DNA of 64,000 nucleotides, from the NCBI RefSeq assembly GCF_050624435.1, contig NC_134535.1:126839731-126903730 (forward strand). The letters are read 5' to 3'. A model generated the notes under the pieces. It saw only the letters and a list, made by a program, of their open reading frames with translations, searched no databases and was not told the origin of the DNA. A program made the position numbers and the translations under genes. The first letter of the stretch is position 1. Every line of letters begins with the position of its first letter. Positions 34,237 to 47,800 of the stretch are shown here, one piece after another. The DNA comes from Tenrec ecaudatus. Lineage: Eukaryota; Chordata; Mammalia; Afrosoricida; Tenrecidae.

Positions 34237-34626
34237 TCCAGGCTTACTGGATCCACTTGAGTAGAGGAATTCCCTGGACCATTGCCCAGGGAAATTACAC
34301 CTGAGATTCTTTAAGTCTCAGATTATCTTTTAGCTAAGTCAGAGTGTCTCATAAAACTGATACGCGGGTGGCCTCACAATCTGTTGCAAATGTCTAAGGT
34401 CTGTTCACTGGGTTTCCCACTCGCCTATAGGAGGTCGCAGGGTTAACAATCTCGCTAACACAGGAGCAGGGGCTTCCCAGAAGGTGGGACACAGTGCGAG
34501 GCACGTCAAACAGTGTTCCTGAGTAACTAGAGTACAAACTGCTCAATGAGAGCCGAAGTTGCTGTGTAAGCACTCACCCAAACAAGAAGACATTCTTCAA
34601 GACAGAAGTAAAAGCACATAAAAACG

Positions 34627-34632
34627 TTTACT
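34627..34632 (-). terminator. NCAPD2: Possible NCAPD2 poly(A) signal (AGTAAA variant)
   Basis: TTTACT on the + strand is AGTAAA in the NCAPD2 sense, about 200 nt after the stop codon. No canonical AATAAA was found nearer. Tentative. Confidence 0.4.
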
Positions 34633-34832
34633 CTTTAGAAGACCGGGAAACTGGGTGAAAGTTGCTCAAGCCAGCTGAGTTAGAGAAACACGTGTTAGAG
34701 AAACACGGTGCCTTCCATCATACAGATCATGGATGTATTTTTAAAAAGGCAACAGACCAACAGGTATTTGACAGAGAGGACGGGGCCCCCACAAACCCCT
34801 GCACAGCAGGGCTGGGAACAGGCGAGGTGAGC

Positions 34833-37800
34833 TCAGGACGGGTGTCTGCGAGCGGATGCGCGGCGGATGGGCGTGGTGTTCTTGGGTGTCTCATCTTCTG
34901 TCATCTCGGCAGAAAGCTCTAAGGAGAGAATTGGGGGAGTGAGGAAACGCCGAGTCACGCACAGGGTGAGCACAGGACCTCGGAGAACAGAGAGCTCAGC
35001 CCAGACCACCACACAGAGCGAGAACCAGGGTGCACTGCAGGGAGATGTCCTGGGCCCCACAGTGGGACCCCGTCAACCCAGCCTGACCCCCCCCACGCTG
35101 GCTTCCTTCGGGGCAAGTCCAGGAGGGAGCGCCTACCTTCCTCACTGGACTCATCACTTGAGAAGACAATTTTGGGTTTCCTTTTAGACGCCCGCGGCTG
35201 GGTGTTTGGATGGCGACGGCCAGTACGGCGGGTGTTGGGCGTCACAAAGTCATTGTCGGAAGCAGCAGAGGCCACGCGCTGGCATCTAGAGACTGAAAAC
35301 GCAGGCGACAGGAGTTAAAGGAAGATGAGAAGAATGTGGGCCCTGGTGTTCCCCCACTCAATCCCCGGGGCAGCCTCACACACCGACAGAGTGTTTCTTG
35401 GTGGCTGATGGGGCACTCTGGCTCCCACCCTGGCCAACCTCAAGTTCTTCTACTGCCTCCAAGCCCCGCGTGTGACAGGCGCGCAGCTTCTGCTCAAATT
35501 CATCTATCAAAGTCTGGAGGGGAAGGGGAGGCGAAGAGCATGATTGGAAACATTGCTATCTCTATGATTAAAAAGACAGGAAGTAGAGACAGATAGCTCT
35601 ATCTTAGGCTGTGTCTGCTAACTAGGTTGCAATAGATTTGGGAGCAAGATAAGACAGTCATGTAGGAGCCTTCGATAGCTGCTTGGGGGTGCAGGCAGCT
35701 CACCTTGCCCTCAGGCTTGGCCCCCCGCCGCAGCTTGCCCACAATCAACAAGAACGCACTGAAGATGGCGGGGTCCGACAGCTTATCCCCAAAGCAATCA
35801 AAATTGTCAAGCATCTTCCGCAGGCCTCGCTCTGTGAGGGGCAGCTGAGACACGCTATAGGCCAGGTCCCGGTACTGCCTCTCAGTTCTGCACAGAAGGG
35901 CTTTGTGAGGGGCTGGCATGTGGGAAGCCCACACATTCTCCTCTGCCCCCCACGGATCTAGAGGCACCCCCGGGGGGTAGGGGTCTCTCCCCCCTCCTGC
36001 AGGGGCCCTGGCACCCAGTGCACAGACAGACAGAGTACCGGGCAGTGCGGAAGCGCTGACACAGCTTCTCCACCAGGCTCTCTGTCTGCTTGTCCTTGGT
36101 GATGTAGGAGAGGAGCTGCCTGCAGAGGGAGAGGGGAGGCGGGATGGCCCGGGGCCGCTAGTTGCAGTCACTTAGGAGTCTGGACTGCCATGGCCCCTGC
36201 CTGCATCCGTTCCTCTTGCCCTCTCCTACCCCCCAGAGGAGGGTCCCCTTTAATTTTCAACCCCCAAGTAACTTTGGTGAATGGAACCAGCACCACCTGA
36301 GCTACCCCTTTAGGGATAAGTCCTTCTTAGGAAAACCAGGAGCAAGTATTGGTGTTCTTTAATAAAATAGGAAAGGGGCCCAGAGGTTAAGTTACTGCTA
36401 AAGGCCTTCCAGATAATAGAACAAGAGCAGGAACTGAAGCAGGCTGATGGAATTCCTGGCTCGGAGAAACACATGCCGGCAGGCCCAACGAGCTTACTTC
36501 ATGATGGTGTGGAACGGCTCCTCCTCCACCCCACCCTCCGGGTCCGACAGGCGGCTGATGATGTCCGGCAGGAGGTTGTAGATTGCGTTGCCCTGGAAGA
36601 GGCAATGGTCATCAAGGGGTGAGGCCACCGGCAGTCTTTGGCAACAAACCCTAAGAGGGTCCCGCCGCCTCCTCACCTTGTGGGAGAGCTCATTGAAGAA
36701 GTTCTTGGCCAGGGCCGCGATCTGAGGCTCGGGGTCGGTGAGCAGCACAGCCATCTCGCTCACCTGGCCCTTCACCTTCACCATGTCCTTCAGGATCAGG
36801 TGGGTCATCACCAGCCCTGCTGTTTTCCGCACTTGCTGAGCCGGGTCTCGGAGGCTAGGGAAGAGATGTCTGGTCAGGTCACGGGGGCCACCACTTGTGC
36901 AACCAAGCTTCAGACAAAGGGCTACTCAGCCCAGGGACCACCCACTGACCCTGGAGACTGAGAGGCAGCCTCGGGGATCCCCACACGACTGGGCCCAGAG
37001 CTCTCGTGGTCTCTTACCGAGCGTAGAGGTGAGGCGTCCAGGGGTCCACCAGGTTGGGAAATCGGATAGCCAGATCCCCAGCGGCAACCATGAGGTTGGA
37101 GCGGACAATGGGGAGAGCAGACTTCTCCAGCAGGGTGAACAGAAGCCGAAGCTGGGAGTCGCAGAAAGTGGCACTGGGAGCAAGAAGAGGACTGTCAGGG
37201 AAGTGGAGTCACCTGTAACCTGAGAGGCTGGCCACAGCCCGGGCCTACCTGACCATGCAGAACTTGCCCAGGGCCAGAGCCGCGGCTGCTGAGAGGTCCG
37301 GGTTGCCGTAGACACCAGGGCTGTTGCAGACTTTGAGCAGAAGGGGCACAAAGGCGGCCAGGACCTGCTTGCCTGTTGGAGGGACAACTTGGCTTTGCTA
37401 CTGGCCGTCTCTGGGGCAGACCAGGTTCCGCACCAACCCCTCTCACCCTCCAACAGCTCCAGCTCGCAGATGCTCCGGATGAGTTCAGCCTCTGTGTCAT
37501 CGGCAGTGGCCCCCACCAGCCCCAGCTCCTCCTCCATGGTGGTCTCAGAGCTTGTGTTCTAAAAGGAAAGCAGCAGGGGCGCATGGGTGAACAAGGACAG
37601 CACTTCTGAACTTCACCGCCACGAGTGGACCCGCCTGAGGGCGAGTTCTGCGACACCCTTCAGAGGACTGCCACATGTTGTCAATAAAGAGGGAGGGTTC
37701 CCGAATCCTGAAAACACGCTCCTTATTTGTTCAAAGTTGCCAAAACAGGTTTCTACATTTCTTTGTAACTCCTTCTCACAGAAGATACATAACTCCCTGT

Positions 37801-38820
37801 ACAGAGCCAGCAAACAAGATCAGGCTATGCTGGACAATGGCTCAAGGTCACAGAGGTGGGCAGGCATCCCATTCTGCAAGGCAAGGCTTGGTGCCCTACT
37901 TGTCTGCGGACATTGCCCTGTCTCCAGTGGCGAGCACACACAGGTGCTAGTGGCCTGGGCTAGACAGCGGCTCTGCTTTGTGTGCTGAGGTTCCTTAACT
38001 TGCTTGCCTGTATGTACCACTGGGGACAGGCTGTTCCATCTCTGGTGGCATGAGTCTTCCCCTAGAGAGCAGCGGCAAGGTGGCAGCTGCATCTCTGTGC
38101 ACGAACAGCTTCTCCACTGACAAGAGGAGCTGAACCCAAACCCCGGGGCCCCGCTCACCTTCTCCTTTGGCCGATTAGTCTTGTGCTCCTGTTCTTCCCG
38201 AAGGCCACGGCGGCGGCACAGCTCTCCACTCACAGCCTGCTCCAGATGGACCAGCTGCTGCAGAGCCACGTCCCCAGCCAGGGACAGCAGGTTCATCAGC
38301 AGGTAAGTGGGGAGCATAGGGATCTCTTCTGGAGCAGGGGGAGAGGGGAGCCAAGGAGAAAGAGACGTAGGTGAGTCTGGCCCGGCTGAGCCCAGATCTT
38401 CCCCCTGGACATGTGCTACTCAAACTAGTGCGGAAGCAAAAGATGGGGTGGGCGGATGGGGTTGGTTCTCTGGGTCTACTTGAATGACAAAAATAGAAGT
38501 CCTTTCTGCTTTTCTAGCTTAAACGAGAGTGTGGCCGAGGGTGTAAGGGGTTGCCGCAGCAAGTGGTGGTGGTGGAGTGGCTGCTGGCCCAGCTGGACAA
38601 GTGGCCTAACTGGCTGCCCCCACTGGGCCCTTACCCATCTTGCCCCACTTACTCTGATCCTCCTGGGAAGGGCTCTTCTCCTCCAGCTTCCCCAGGGCCT
38701 GTTTGGCACAGCTCTGCAGTATGTGGGCACAGATCACCTCAGGGCCCTCTGCCAGCTGGTAAATGAGGGCCACGGCGCCCTCTTTGAATGGGATCCAGAG
38801 TGGGTCTGGGAGGACAAAGC
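34833..38820 (-). CDS. NCAPD2: NCAPD2 exons 21-32 (Cnd1 domain and CDK-regulated tail)
   Basis: Exon spans: 38653-38820, 38159-38328, 37447-37558, 37249-37372, 37018-37173, 36677-36854, 36498-36592, 36039-36119, 35704-35887, 35384-35513, 35137-35292, 34833-34918. The C-terminal Cnd1 domain runs from about residue 965 to 1270 with NPDLSAAAALALGKFCMV, VRSNLMVAAGDLAIRFPNLV and VRKTAGLVMTHLI. The tail has basic clusters (likely nuclear localisation) and Ser/Thr-Pro sites FVTP, DETPK and TTPIRR. In the family, C-terminal TP sites are phosphorylated by CDK1 to drive nuclear entry and condensin I activity. The end is SARRHPS. Confidence 0.95.
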
Positions 38821-41800
38821 CTGGCGGTAGATGGGAGAAGCTGTCCACTGCCCAGAAAGGACGCGGTTCTGCCCACAGCCTTTCCTAACAGCTCACCTCT
38901 CGTGACCATCGCCCCCAGGCGCTCAAACAACGTGTGCTCTTGAGGCAGTCGGAAGGGAGGGTGGCGGTTCCCCAGAGAGGGCTGTAGAGAAGACGAGAGA
39001 AGACAGGACAGGGCGTGGGTCTGTGTGCACACGGTGCACAAGGTGGCTAGGGGCGTCTCCATTCCCCTGAGTGATAACCACTCACATACCTTTCTCCGGT
39101 CGGAGATGTTGGCAATGGCATAGCACACCTGCTGGGCTAACTGGTAATCCTGCGGAACCTTCTCTTCTAGTCCTATGTGCACCAGTGTGTCCAAGTTGCT
39201 TCTCACAATGTCTGGGTTTCCACTGAAAGAAAGAAGACAGAGTTACAGGCTGCCTCTGCTGGGGACAGTGCTACTGCAGGTAAGCACCAGCAGGCAAAGC
39301 CAGGCCCCAAGAGCCTGTCTGACACGGGGGTAACTCGAGTTCCTCCCGCTCTACTGAGTGCCAATTTTCACTAGGCGAGGGGGGAGGGGAGGGAGCTGGC
39401 ACTCTTCATGTTTATATTCCATTTAGGCAACCAGCTCACAGAGCTCAGCTGGGCTGCCTGCTAGTACTGAAGGAAAGGAAGCCTTCCCAGGTCCTCCCTC
39501 CTTCCCTCACCGTGCCATCATGCCCAGCAGCGTGACGGAGCAGCAGCGCTCCAGAGGAGAACAGGGGGCCTTCTCAGCCGCACGCTCCCATAGCAGCTGC
39601 GTCACTGCCGGCCTCAATTCATCCTTCTGCACAAACTCACAGACCTGAAGAGGGAAGATAAGGGCTCGGGCTACTTTTAATCCCAAAAAACAATCCCCCT
39701 TCCTTATCCTTGGCCCACTTTGCTGGCAAGAATGTGGAGAACCTGAAGTGGGCGAAAACAACACGTAAGAACAGGACAAAAGAGAAGTGGGGCAGCCCCT
39801 TTCTCTGGACTGATCCTCTGCTACTGTTCTTCTGGGGCCTTCATTCTACTTCCGTGGCGGGGACAAGTGAGACGGACTTCCGAGTTCCCGCAGGCAACGT
39901 CTAGTAGGTGCTCTTGCCGTCACCACACTCAAAGGTCTAAAATGGCACTGAGCACCCTCCCTTGCCTCTTCATTTTGCTAGTGGTGCCTAACATTTGTTT
40001 TACCCACCATCACTGAGTCCTTCCGAGTCTCCCTTTACGACTGGTCCGAGTCTGGGCCCTGCTGCTCGCTCTCGCCACAGCCTTCATCTGGTGTCCACCC
40101 ATCTCCCATGTGCTATGCTGGCTCTCCTCCTTCCTACCAGGATCCCTGCCTCACTCTGACACCTTTCCTCTGCCCACGGCCCCACCAGGCCTTCTCTCTT
40201 CTGCAGTGAGAAACACATGGCCGGCAGAGTGCTCCTCCCAGTGGAAGGTGGCGGTCAACACCACCAACACCCTTTGTCTCCCAAAGCAGCCTTGCTTTAC
40301 TGTGACGCTGGTGTCCCAGGCTAAGGAGGTTAGAGACCGAGACATTTCTCCTGCAGGCATCTAGGAACTTTCAGAATTTAGTTCCAAACCAGTCTCAATG
40401 TTGTTACGATTTCCAGGTGACCATCTTAGGGGCAAAGACACAATCGCCTGTCTTGCCCAATGGGCCGTGCTCTTTCTGTCTGAAATGCTCTCCCCATCCT
40501 TTTTCCTTCACGAAATCCCTCAAGATCTACCTCAAGTCCTAACGCTTCAGGAATGTTCCATGAGCAGCCAGCCTCACTGTACTCCGCCCTGCGGGGCAGC
40601 ATAGCACAGGTTGCCTGGGCTTGAATCCCAGTTTTACAGCTAACCAGCTGTTACAGAGTGTCCTATCTGCCCTGTGCCTCAGTTTTTTAAAGCTCCAATG
40701 GAAACAGCATTCTCTCCTAGCATTGTTGGGAAGAAGAAACAAGTTGCCAAAGTAAAGTGCTAAGACTGGTACCTGACACACAGGAAATGCAATGTAAAGG
40801 TTACCAATTCACCTCACCACAGAAAGCACTATCAGAGCCATTGACTGGCGTTTAGTTAGTACGGTCCTAGAAATGTTTTGGTTTTTGACTACTAACTAGA
40901 CTGTTAGTTCCTTGAAAATTTTGGACTGGACGCACCATACCCGCTTTCTTTATGGGGCTAAGTAAACTGCAGAAAACAGGAGTCACTAACACTTGTTGAA
41001 TGAATTAAAAAAAAAAAAAGTGAGTGAGGAGACTTACAATTTCCTCAAGACACTGAATGGTCCCAATGGAAGCATCGACGAGCAGCAGAGAGAGACTCTG
41101 GATGAAAACCCGGGCCGAGGCTCTGTGGGAGCGACAGAGAGGAGCGTGCTCACTAGCTTGGCCCCAGCATGCCAGACCGAGGAGCATGCGTTAAACGTGG
41201 ACAACAGGAAACTCAGCTAGCCCCCAGTGACTAATCACTGCAGGGAATGGGCATCCTTGGAAGATCAGTCCTACCCTCAGCCCGACAGACCTGGTCTATA
41301 GATTCCCGAATCCCCTAGGATGCCTTCTAACTCTCCTTCAGATGTCGCAAGAAGCCCACCTCCAAAACTCAGCAAAGTCAGAAGTCCTGTGCAAACCTGG
41401 CAGAGTCCCCTTTGGGGTGGAGGTAAAGTTGGCGGTAGGCATTTAGCACAGCTTCCCGGACTCCAGGCTCCTTTGACCAGATGAGGGGCAGCATGCGGCG
41501 TACCCCTAGCAAGGCCTGAGGTACTCCGAACTGAGACACCGTCACAAAGAACTCAATCACCTCCTGTACCACTGAGAAGACAAATGCAACGTCACTCATT
41601 TGCTCATAGACTCTCCCAACACTTAAAGGCAGTTTCTTAATGAAACCTTCAAGTGAAGTCCTTCCTCCAGTCTGCTAGAAATATATAGAATTATGCATTT
41701 AAAAAGAGCTTTAATGGCATACTGTGTTATATGCCGGGCTGCTAAGGAAAGGTATGAAGTTCAAATCCACTAGCTGCTTATAAGGAAAGATGCTCCTGAA

Positions 41801-44800
41801 AAGTTACTGCCTGAGAAACCTGAAGGAGCTGTTCTACTCAGTCTGTAGGGCTGTTGAGTCAGAATTGACTCGAAGGCAGTGACTGTAAATATTCAAACAT
41901 GTAAGCTTCAAACGTTTAAAGAGGCAGACATCCAAACCCATTGACATTCAGGCGATCCTGCCTCATAACCACCCTAGATATAGTTTCTGGGGCTATTAAT
42001 CTTGACGGAGGCAGATAGCCTCATCTTTGTCATGCCAAGTGGCTGGTGGGTTTGAGCCACCCACCTGGTGATGAGCAGCCTCACTCTTACCCAGTAGGCC
42101 CCGCCACCAGGGCTCCTTGGACCAGGTTGGTCTAGCCCCCTCTGTGGCCCAGTCGTTCACACCTGTGGTTGTGTTTTCATACATCATCTTGCTGATGATG
42201 CCCATGGCCTCTGCAATCTTCAGAGAGAAGCTGTAGGCGTCCTGCAGGTACTGCACCAGCATCTGCTGTTTCACCAGCTCTTCATTTCCCCCGCAGTGCT
42301 CGGGCTGATCTCTACAGACAGTCTCTCCCGGGACAATGTTCCCTGCAGAGCCCTGAGCACTCTCCTCCTGTGTGCGAGCGGTGGTGCCTACGAGTCAAGA
42401 ATGAAAGGGAGCTTTTCTTCTAGGAGGAGCGCGGTTGGGCCAGTGGGTAAGAGCTGGACAGCTAAGCACGAGGCAGGTCCCGCCCTGTGGGATAAAGAGT
42501 GTGATCTGTTCCCGAAACGACGCGTGCCTTTAAACACCCTGTGCAGCAGTTCTCTCTGCACTGTCCTCCGGGGTCGCTCGCAGTCGGAATTTCCCCAATG
42601 GGAGTGGGTTTAGGCTTTGTTCAAGGAAACATGGGAAACCAACTCTAACCGCCCCAGCGTATTTCTTTCTGGGACAGGAAGGTATGGAACCGGAACCTAT
42701 TTAAGCAAATCTTGGTTCATTTCTCAAAAAAGGTTCTTAAAAACTTCTGTGTAAAATTCCACTTACCCCTGGGGTTTTCACTCCAGGCCCTAGGACTGCC
42801 ACAGCATCAAAGTGCACAGAACTCTCGTTGGGCTGTTGAGCTGGTTGACTAGGAAAAGGACTCACCTTTGAAGATATTTCCTAAGAGACTCAAGAAGCTG
42901 GTCTCTTCAGACTCCTCTGGCTCCACCTGGCTGAAGGGCTCTGACTCCCGGAAGCGGCCGATAGCTTCCTGGGTGAGAATGATGGCGTGCCTGAAAGAAC
43001 CGACCGACCATAGACAGGTTAACGTCCAGAAGAGCACCTGCACCTGCACCCCTGGCAGGAAGGCTGCTTCAGAGGTCGCACCCTCCGAAGCCCGCGGCTT
43101 CAAAGCAGAGGATTACATTTCATTCTTCCCGGGTGGAGAAACACACACGTTGTAGGGCTCAGGATGTCCTTCCAACCTGACGTCTCAAGCGACAGGGCTT
43201 TACTGCTATCTTACAGGACTCAAGTGAAATGAAGGTTTCTCAAACAGTTAAACCACTAAGCTAACTCAGACATCTGCTTCAGAACTTCACCGAATCAGTG
43301 TTTTGCAAAATATAAACTTTCAACAAGGAACTGCTTAACTAAGGATACACCTGGATCCTGGAATTTTAAGGACCCACGGAAAGTACTGTGGCAGTTATTA
43401 ATGTGTAAATACGAACACAGCACCAAGACCGTCATTTCTGAATACCAAGCTCTCCGGTTACGTGAGATGGAGGACATTTATCGTGTGTGCCGAAGTGGGG
43501 CAGTGCACACACCTGACTGCAGAAACGTCATCTCTAGGGACTTGTAGCATCACACCTCTTGGGGGGGGGGGGGGAAGGAAGAACCAGGGAGTGGAAATCA
43601 CATTTGGAAGGAGGACGTTTCATGGCATACTCATGTAATTTAAAATTTTGTACCATGTGAAGATACTGCCTACTTTTTAAATTGAACTAAAAATTTGAAC
43701 AATTTTATTGGCATATAACTGACATACAATTAAATGGGTACTGGCTACTTTTTCCAGAGATTAAAATTTTTTTTCTTTTAAAGTTATTTTAAAAGGCTTG
43801 TTCTGTAAAACATCAAAATCTTAAATAAGGTCAGGCTTTCTGGCTGGACAGTGACTGATGAACCCTGGGACTATGGTCCTTAGTCACCCTTTAGGACGGG
43901 GCAGAATTCACCCCTGTGGTCTGATTTTCAGCCAAACATACACAGGTCTACAGAGGGAACCGCACAAGGGAGGTCCACACGCCTTAGAATCATCAACCAT
44001 CTAAGATCAAATGGGCAGCACTGACCCAAGGAAGGGCTAGGAAGGGAGGAAGGATGGAAACAGGACACCCAGGGAGGAAGGAGCCTCGACGGTGCCACAC
44101 TGTGAGGGCTGCAGTGAGCGAGGGGAAACAGAATGCGCAGGCACGCTTGAACGGACAGGGGTGATCTGCTCTGGAAGCCTTCACCCAGCTCACGGTGAAA
44201 GCGGTGTGCCTTGACATGTTTAAACAGCTGGAAGCAAAACCACCTGGGTTTCGCCTCTGCAGATGTGCGGCTTCTGAGCTGTGCGATGACAGCTCGGGCG
44301 GGCGGCTCCAAAGGCTGCGGAGAGCACCTCCTAGGGTGACCTACTTAGACAGGAAAGCAGACTGCACAGGCTGCTGGGATTAGAGCCAGTGCTCCCACGT
44401 GCGGAAACAAGGCTCTGGGTTCTGGCCACTAGAAAGGCCGTCTTTTCACTCACTTGTAACTAGCTTTGGCTAGCAGCCGCTGGATCCGTCCTTTCACCTC
44501 TTCGGCAGTCTCTGTTCCAGCAAGTTCCTCTGGCACCTGCTCATCCTCCTGGGGAGACTTCAGAAGCTGCTGCAGGGTGGATGTCACCTCTGGCAGCATG
44601 GCTTCCCACTCCTCCTCGGGGTCCAGCGCTGCCGGGAAGGGGAGAGTCTCAGTGAGGGTCCCTTCTGTCGGCTGCTGGGAGGGAGGACTCAGGTAGCAAC
44701 GAATACTCACAAGGCACCACCGCTTTCCTCTGGGCCTGCATCTCTTGTAATTTCTGGGTCTCCTTCTGCAGGGGTCCGGCTAGGTCAGTTTCACTAAGCT

Positions 44801-47800
44801 GCCCAGGCAAAATGAACACCAGGGTCACGGAGTCTCATCTTTCCATCCCCATTTCCACTTCCCCCTTCTCCCTCGGGTGGGCCAACCCTACCTACCTACC
44901 TTGCAGGAAAAGGGGTTATTGGCTAGAAAGCTGGCTAGCAGCTGAATGGCATTTTTACACACTAGCACCGACTTGTCTGCCAGACGCCCCACAGCTAAGG
45001 CCACCACTGTCTGGAAACGGGTCAGGGGGAGAGCCTGTGGGGAGCAGGGAGGGGAGGGTCAGTTCACAACCCACCTCGTCCCGAATGCTCAAGGCGATGG
45101 GAAGCGCACACTCAGTGAGGCTGCCCACTCATTTGAAAGACAGTTTCCTGAGATGCAAACAGTCACCGTCCTTAAATGGAGCCAGGCAGCCAAGGTAGAG
45201 GAAGGCCTTCGTGACGGACAGCCGAGACCAGCGTGCTGGGCCCTTCTTCTGTGGATTCCCACCTGGCATTGGCTGTAGGAGGTCGCTTACCTTTTGCTGG
45301 ACAATTCGGGTGAAGAGCTGCAGGACCCGGCTCCTCACGAAAGAGTTGACGTCGTGGCCATGGGCTTGCAGGGTGTCCAAAAACTGGTCTCTGGTGTCTC
45401 GGGCCGTGTCCTCCAGCTGGTCACTATTCAGAACCTGCACCACCATCTCCGCCATGGCCGCTAGCAGAGCATTGCGCATCATGTAGTTCTGAGAGAGAAG
45501 GCCACACCCGCACCAGGATCACCACTGGCTCCCTTGCCCTTGTGTTTTCAGGTACAAGAGGCAACATGTTAAGCTTGTTTGTGCTTATTAAGCAGTGGGG
45601 CACGCACGTGTACACGTAAATCCCCAGGAGGCCTTGCTTGCTCAGAGAATGGAGAACACAACACATAAAGGTTAAAATCAGCCTTTCCCGTTAAGCTCTC
45701 CCAGGCTACCCATGGGGGCAGCTGAATATGACGTCACACCCACCCACCAACAGACATTTAAAAGCACGAATGCGATCTTTCATCTGTGGCCTCAAGAGTC
45801 TGTGATCCATAATAAGACAACACATCCTCTGTCCTGTCTGATCCCCTTGCCCTCCCTCCATGCCACTAACTGAGAAGTGGAATTCAGCACCAGAGGCAAA
45901 GAAGCCGCTATAGGATAAGGGGGTTAACACCCAGGGTGTGAGGTTTTGCCAGGCCAAGAGCCAGCGAACAAAGTCTTAACCAAGAAAATACGTCCATGAA
46001 CTCTGTCATTGTCGTTCACCTAGGAAGGTCCAGTATCAGCCTGGGAAGCAGCCAGGTTGGCACGAGGTCATGTTAGAAGGCTCCTTGTTTGGAGAGAGCA
46101 AGGTGAGCCACATGGCAGTGAACTGCCTCTTCCTGGGAATCAGAGCGGTAACTCTCACTAACTTGTAGCAGAGAATGGAACTGCCCTGTCCTAGGCTACC
46201 ATCCCTGGACCAACCAATGTGACGACTGAAGGAGCCACGAAAGGAGCACAGGGCCTCCTGTCGTGTATCTGTCTAGGACAGTGCGCAAACGTGGTTCTCA
46301 CAAACTGCTTCCTTACTGCAAATGGTAAGGAATTTGGGGAGCAGCTGCAAACAGTGTTCCCTGGTAGAAAGTAAACAAAAGCGGTATGGGCCGAGATCCG
46401 GAACTCACTCTCAAGGGTATGAGAAATTCAAGCGTGGGAATAGCAAACTTGTCTGGGAACACAGACAGTATTTAGTCCGTCAGGGCTGCGGTTTGTACCG
46501 TCTCTGTGTGTGTCTAGTTTGTGCTGCAGTCCTGACCTGTCTGTGTCTGTTTGGTTCCATGTTCACTCTCCCTGCTCCAGAAACCCCGTTAACAATCAAT
46601 AGGAGAAAGGCAGGGCTCACTAACCTTCACCTACTTCTCTAGAGGAAGGAAGAGCCGCACTGCTAAGACTAGACTCTTAGATTCCATGTGAAAGCTTTCT
46701 TCTTGTCCTGCCTTTCAACGTTGGGCTTTAAATTTCCCAGCAAAGCTCAGAGGCTCTCAGAGGATCCCCCACCTCTCCATCCAGGTGATCCAATAAAATG
46801 CACATGTTGGACATCAGGATAGCCGGGACACGTTCTGCTAGTTCTGTCAGGAAAGCTGCAAAGCCCTTTGCCCCTGCAGGGTCCCGACTCAGCTCCTGGG
46901 GACACTTCTGTCCAATCTCTCTATGAAGGGAGGAAAACACAGTCAGCGTAAGACAACGCAGTTTCTCAGTCCCCAGCAAGTGGAAGCAGACTGCTGTCAA
47001 TTATCTCAAGGGGTCTAGTATTATGCAAAGAATAAATTACTATGTCCGATCTTCTGAAGAGACAAGAATTACAAACCCTGAACAATAGAAACGTGGGGGA
47101 ATGGAGACAGCAGTCAGTGTAAGATATGAAAACAACAAGTATGTAGACTTTATCAAGGGGTCATGAAGGTGGGTGGGAAAAGTGAGGTTACCAAGGGCTC
47201 AAATAGAAAGTAAATGTTTAGAAAATGATGATGGGAACATATGTGCTGATATGCTGGATACAAATGAAATATGGAATGTTAGAAGAACTGTAAGAGCCCC
47301 CCCCCCAATAAAATGACAAACAAAAATCAAACCAAAAAAACCCCACACACCCCCAAAACAAACCCTCAACAAAACAAACCACGAAACCCTGAGGGAAGGC
47401 AACTCGCCTTACGATCTCTCCCACTATGCTCTTCATCCCATACTCAGTAGCCCAGAGGCTCACAGCGGTGACCAGCACGGGTGGCAGGTGTTCAAAATGC
47501 TGCAGCATCTGGATAATCTTCACCGTGGCACCTGTGGAGCGCAGACCATGAGAGATGCTGGGACACATGGAGGGGCGCTCGGTGCAGAGGGATCACTTAC
47601 TGAGCATGTGGTTATGTCGTGTCAGGGCCACACCAAGCAGATGTGTTATGGCCTCCCGGGTGGGGCGGTTCTTCTGGTGACTAATGGTAGGGTTCTCTAG
47701 GAGGCGGTAGCAGCAGCCAGTAACCAAACTGAAGGAAGAGAGGAAGCTGATGGACTCTACCTGAGCTCTGCTTCATCTAGTTTATCCCAAACAGAACTCT

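Noticed and set aside
43561-43574. G14 run considered as a G-quadruplex regulator
   Set aside because: A single homopolymer run in an intron. Other such runs (701, 1191, 10950) suggest ordinary length-variable tracts or assembly uncertainty.
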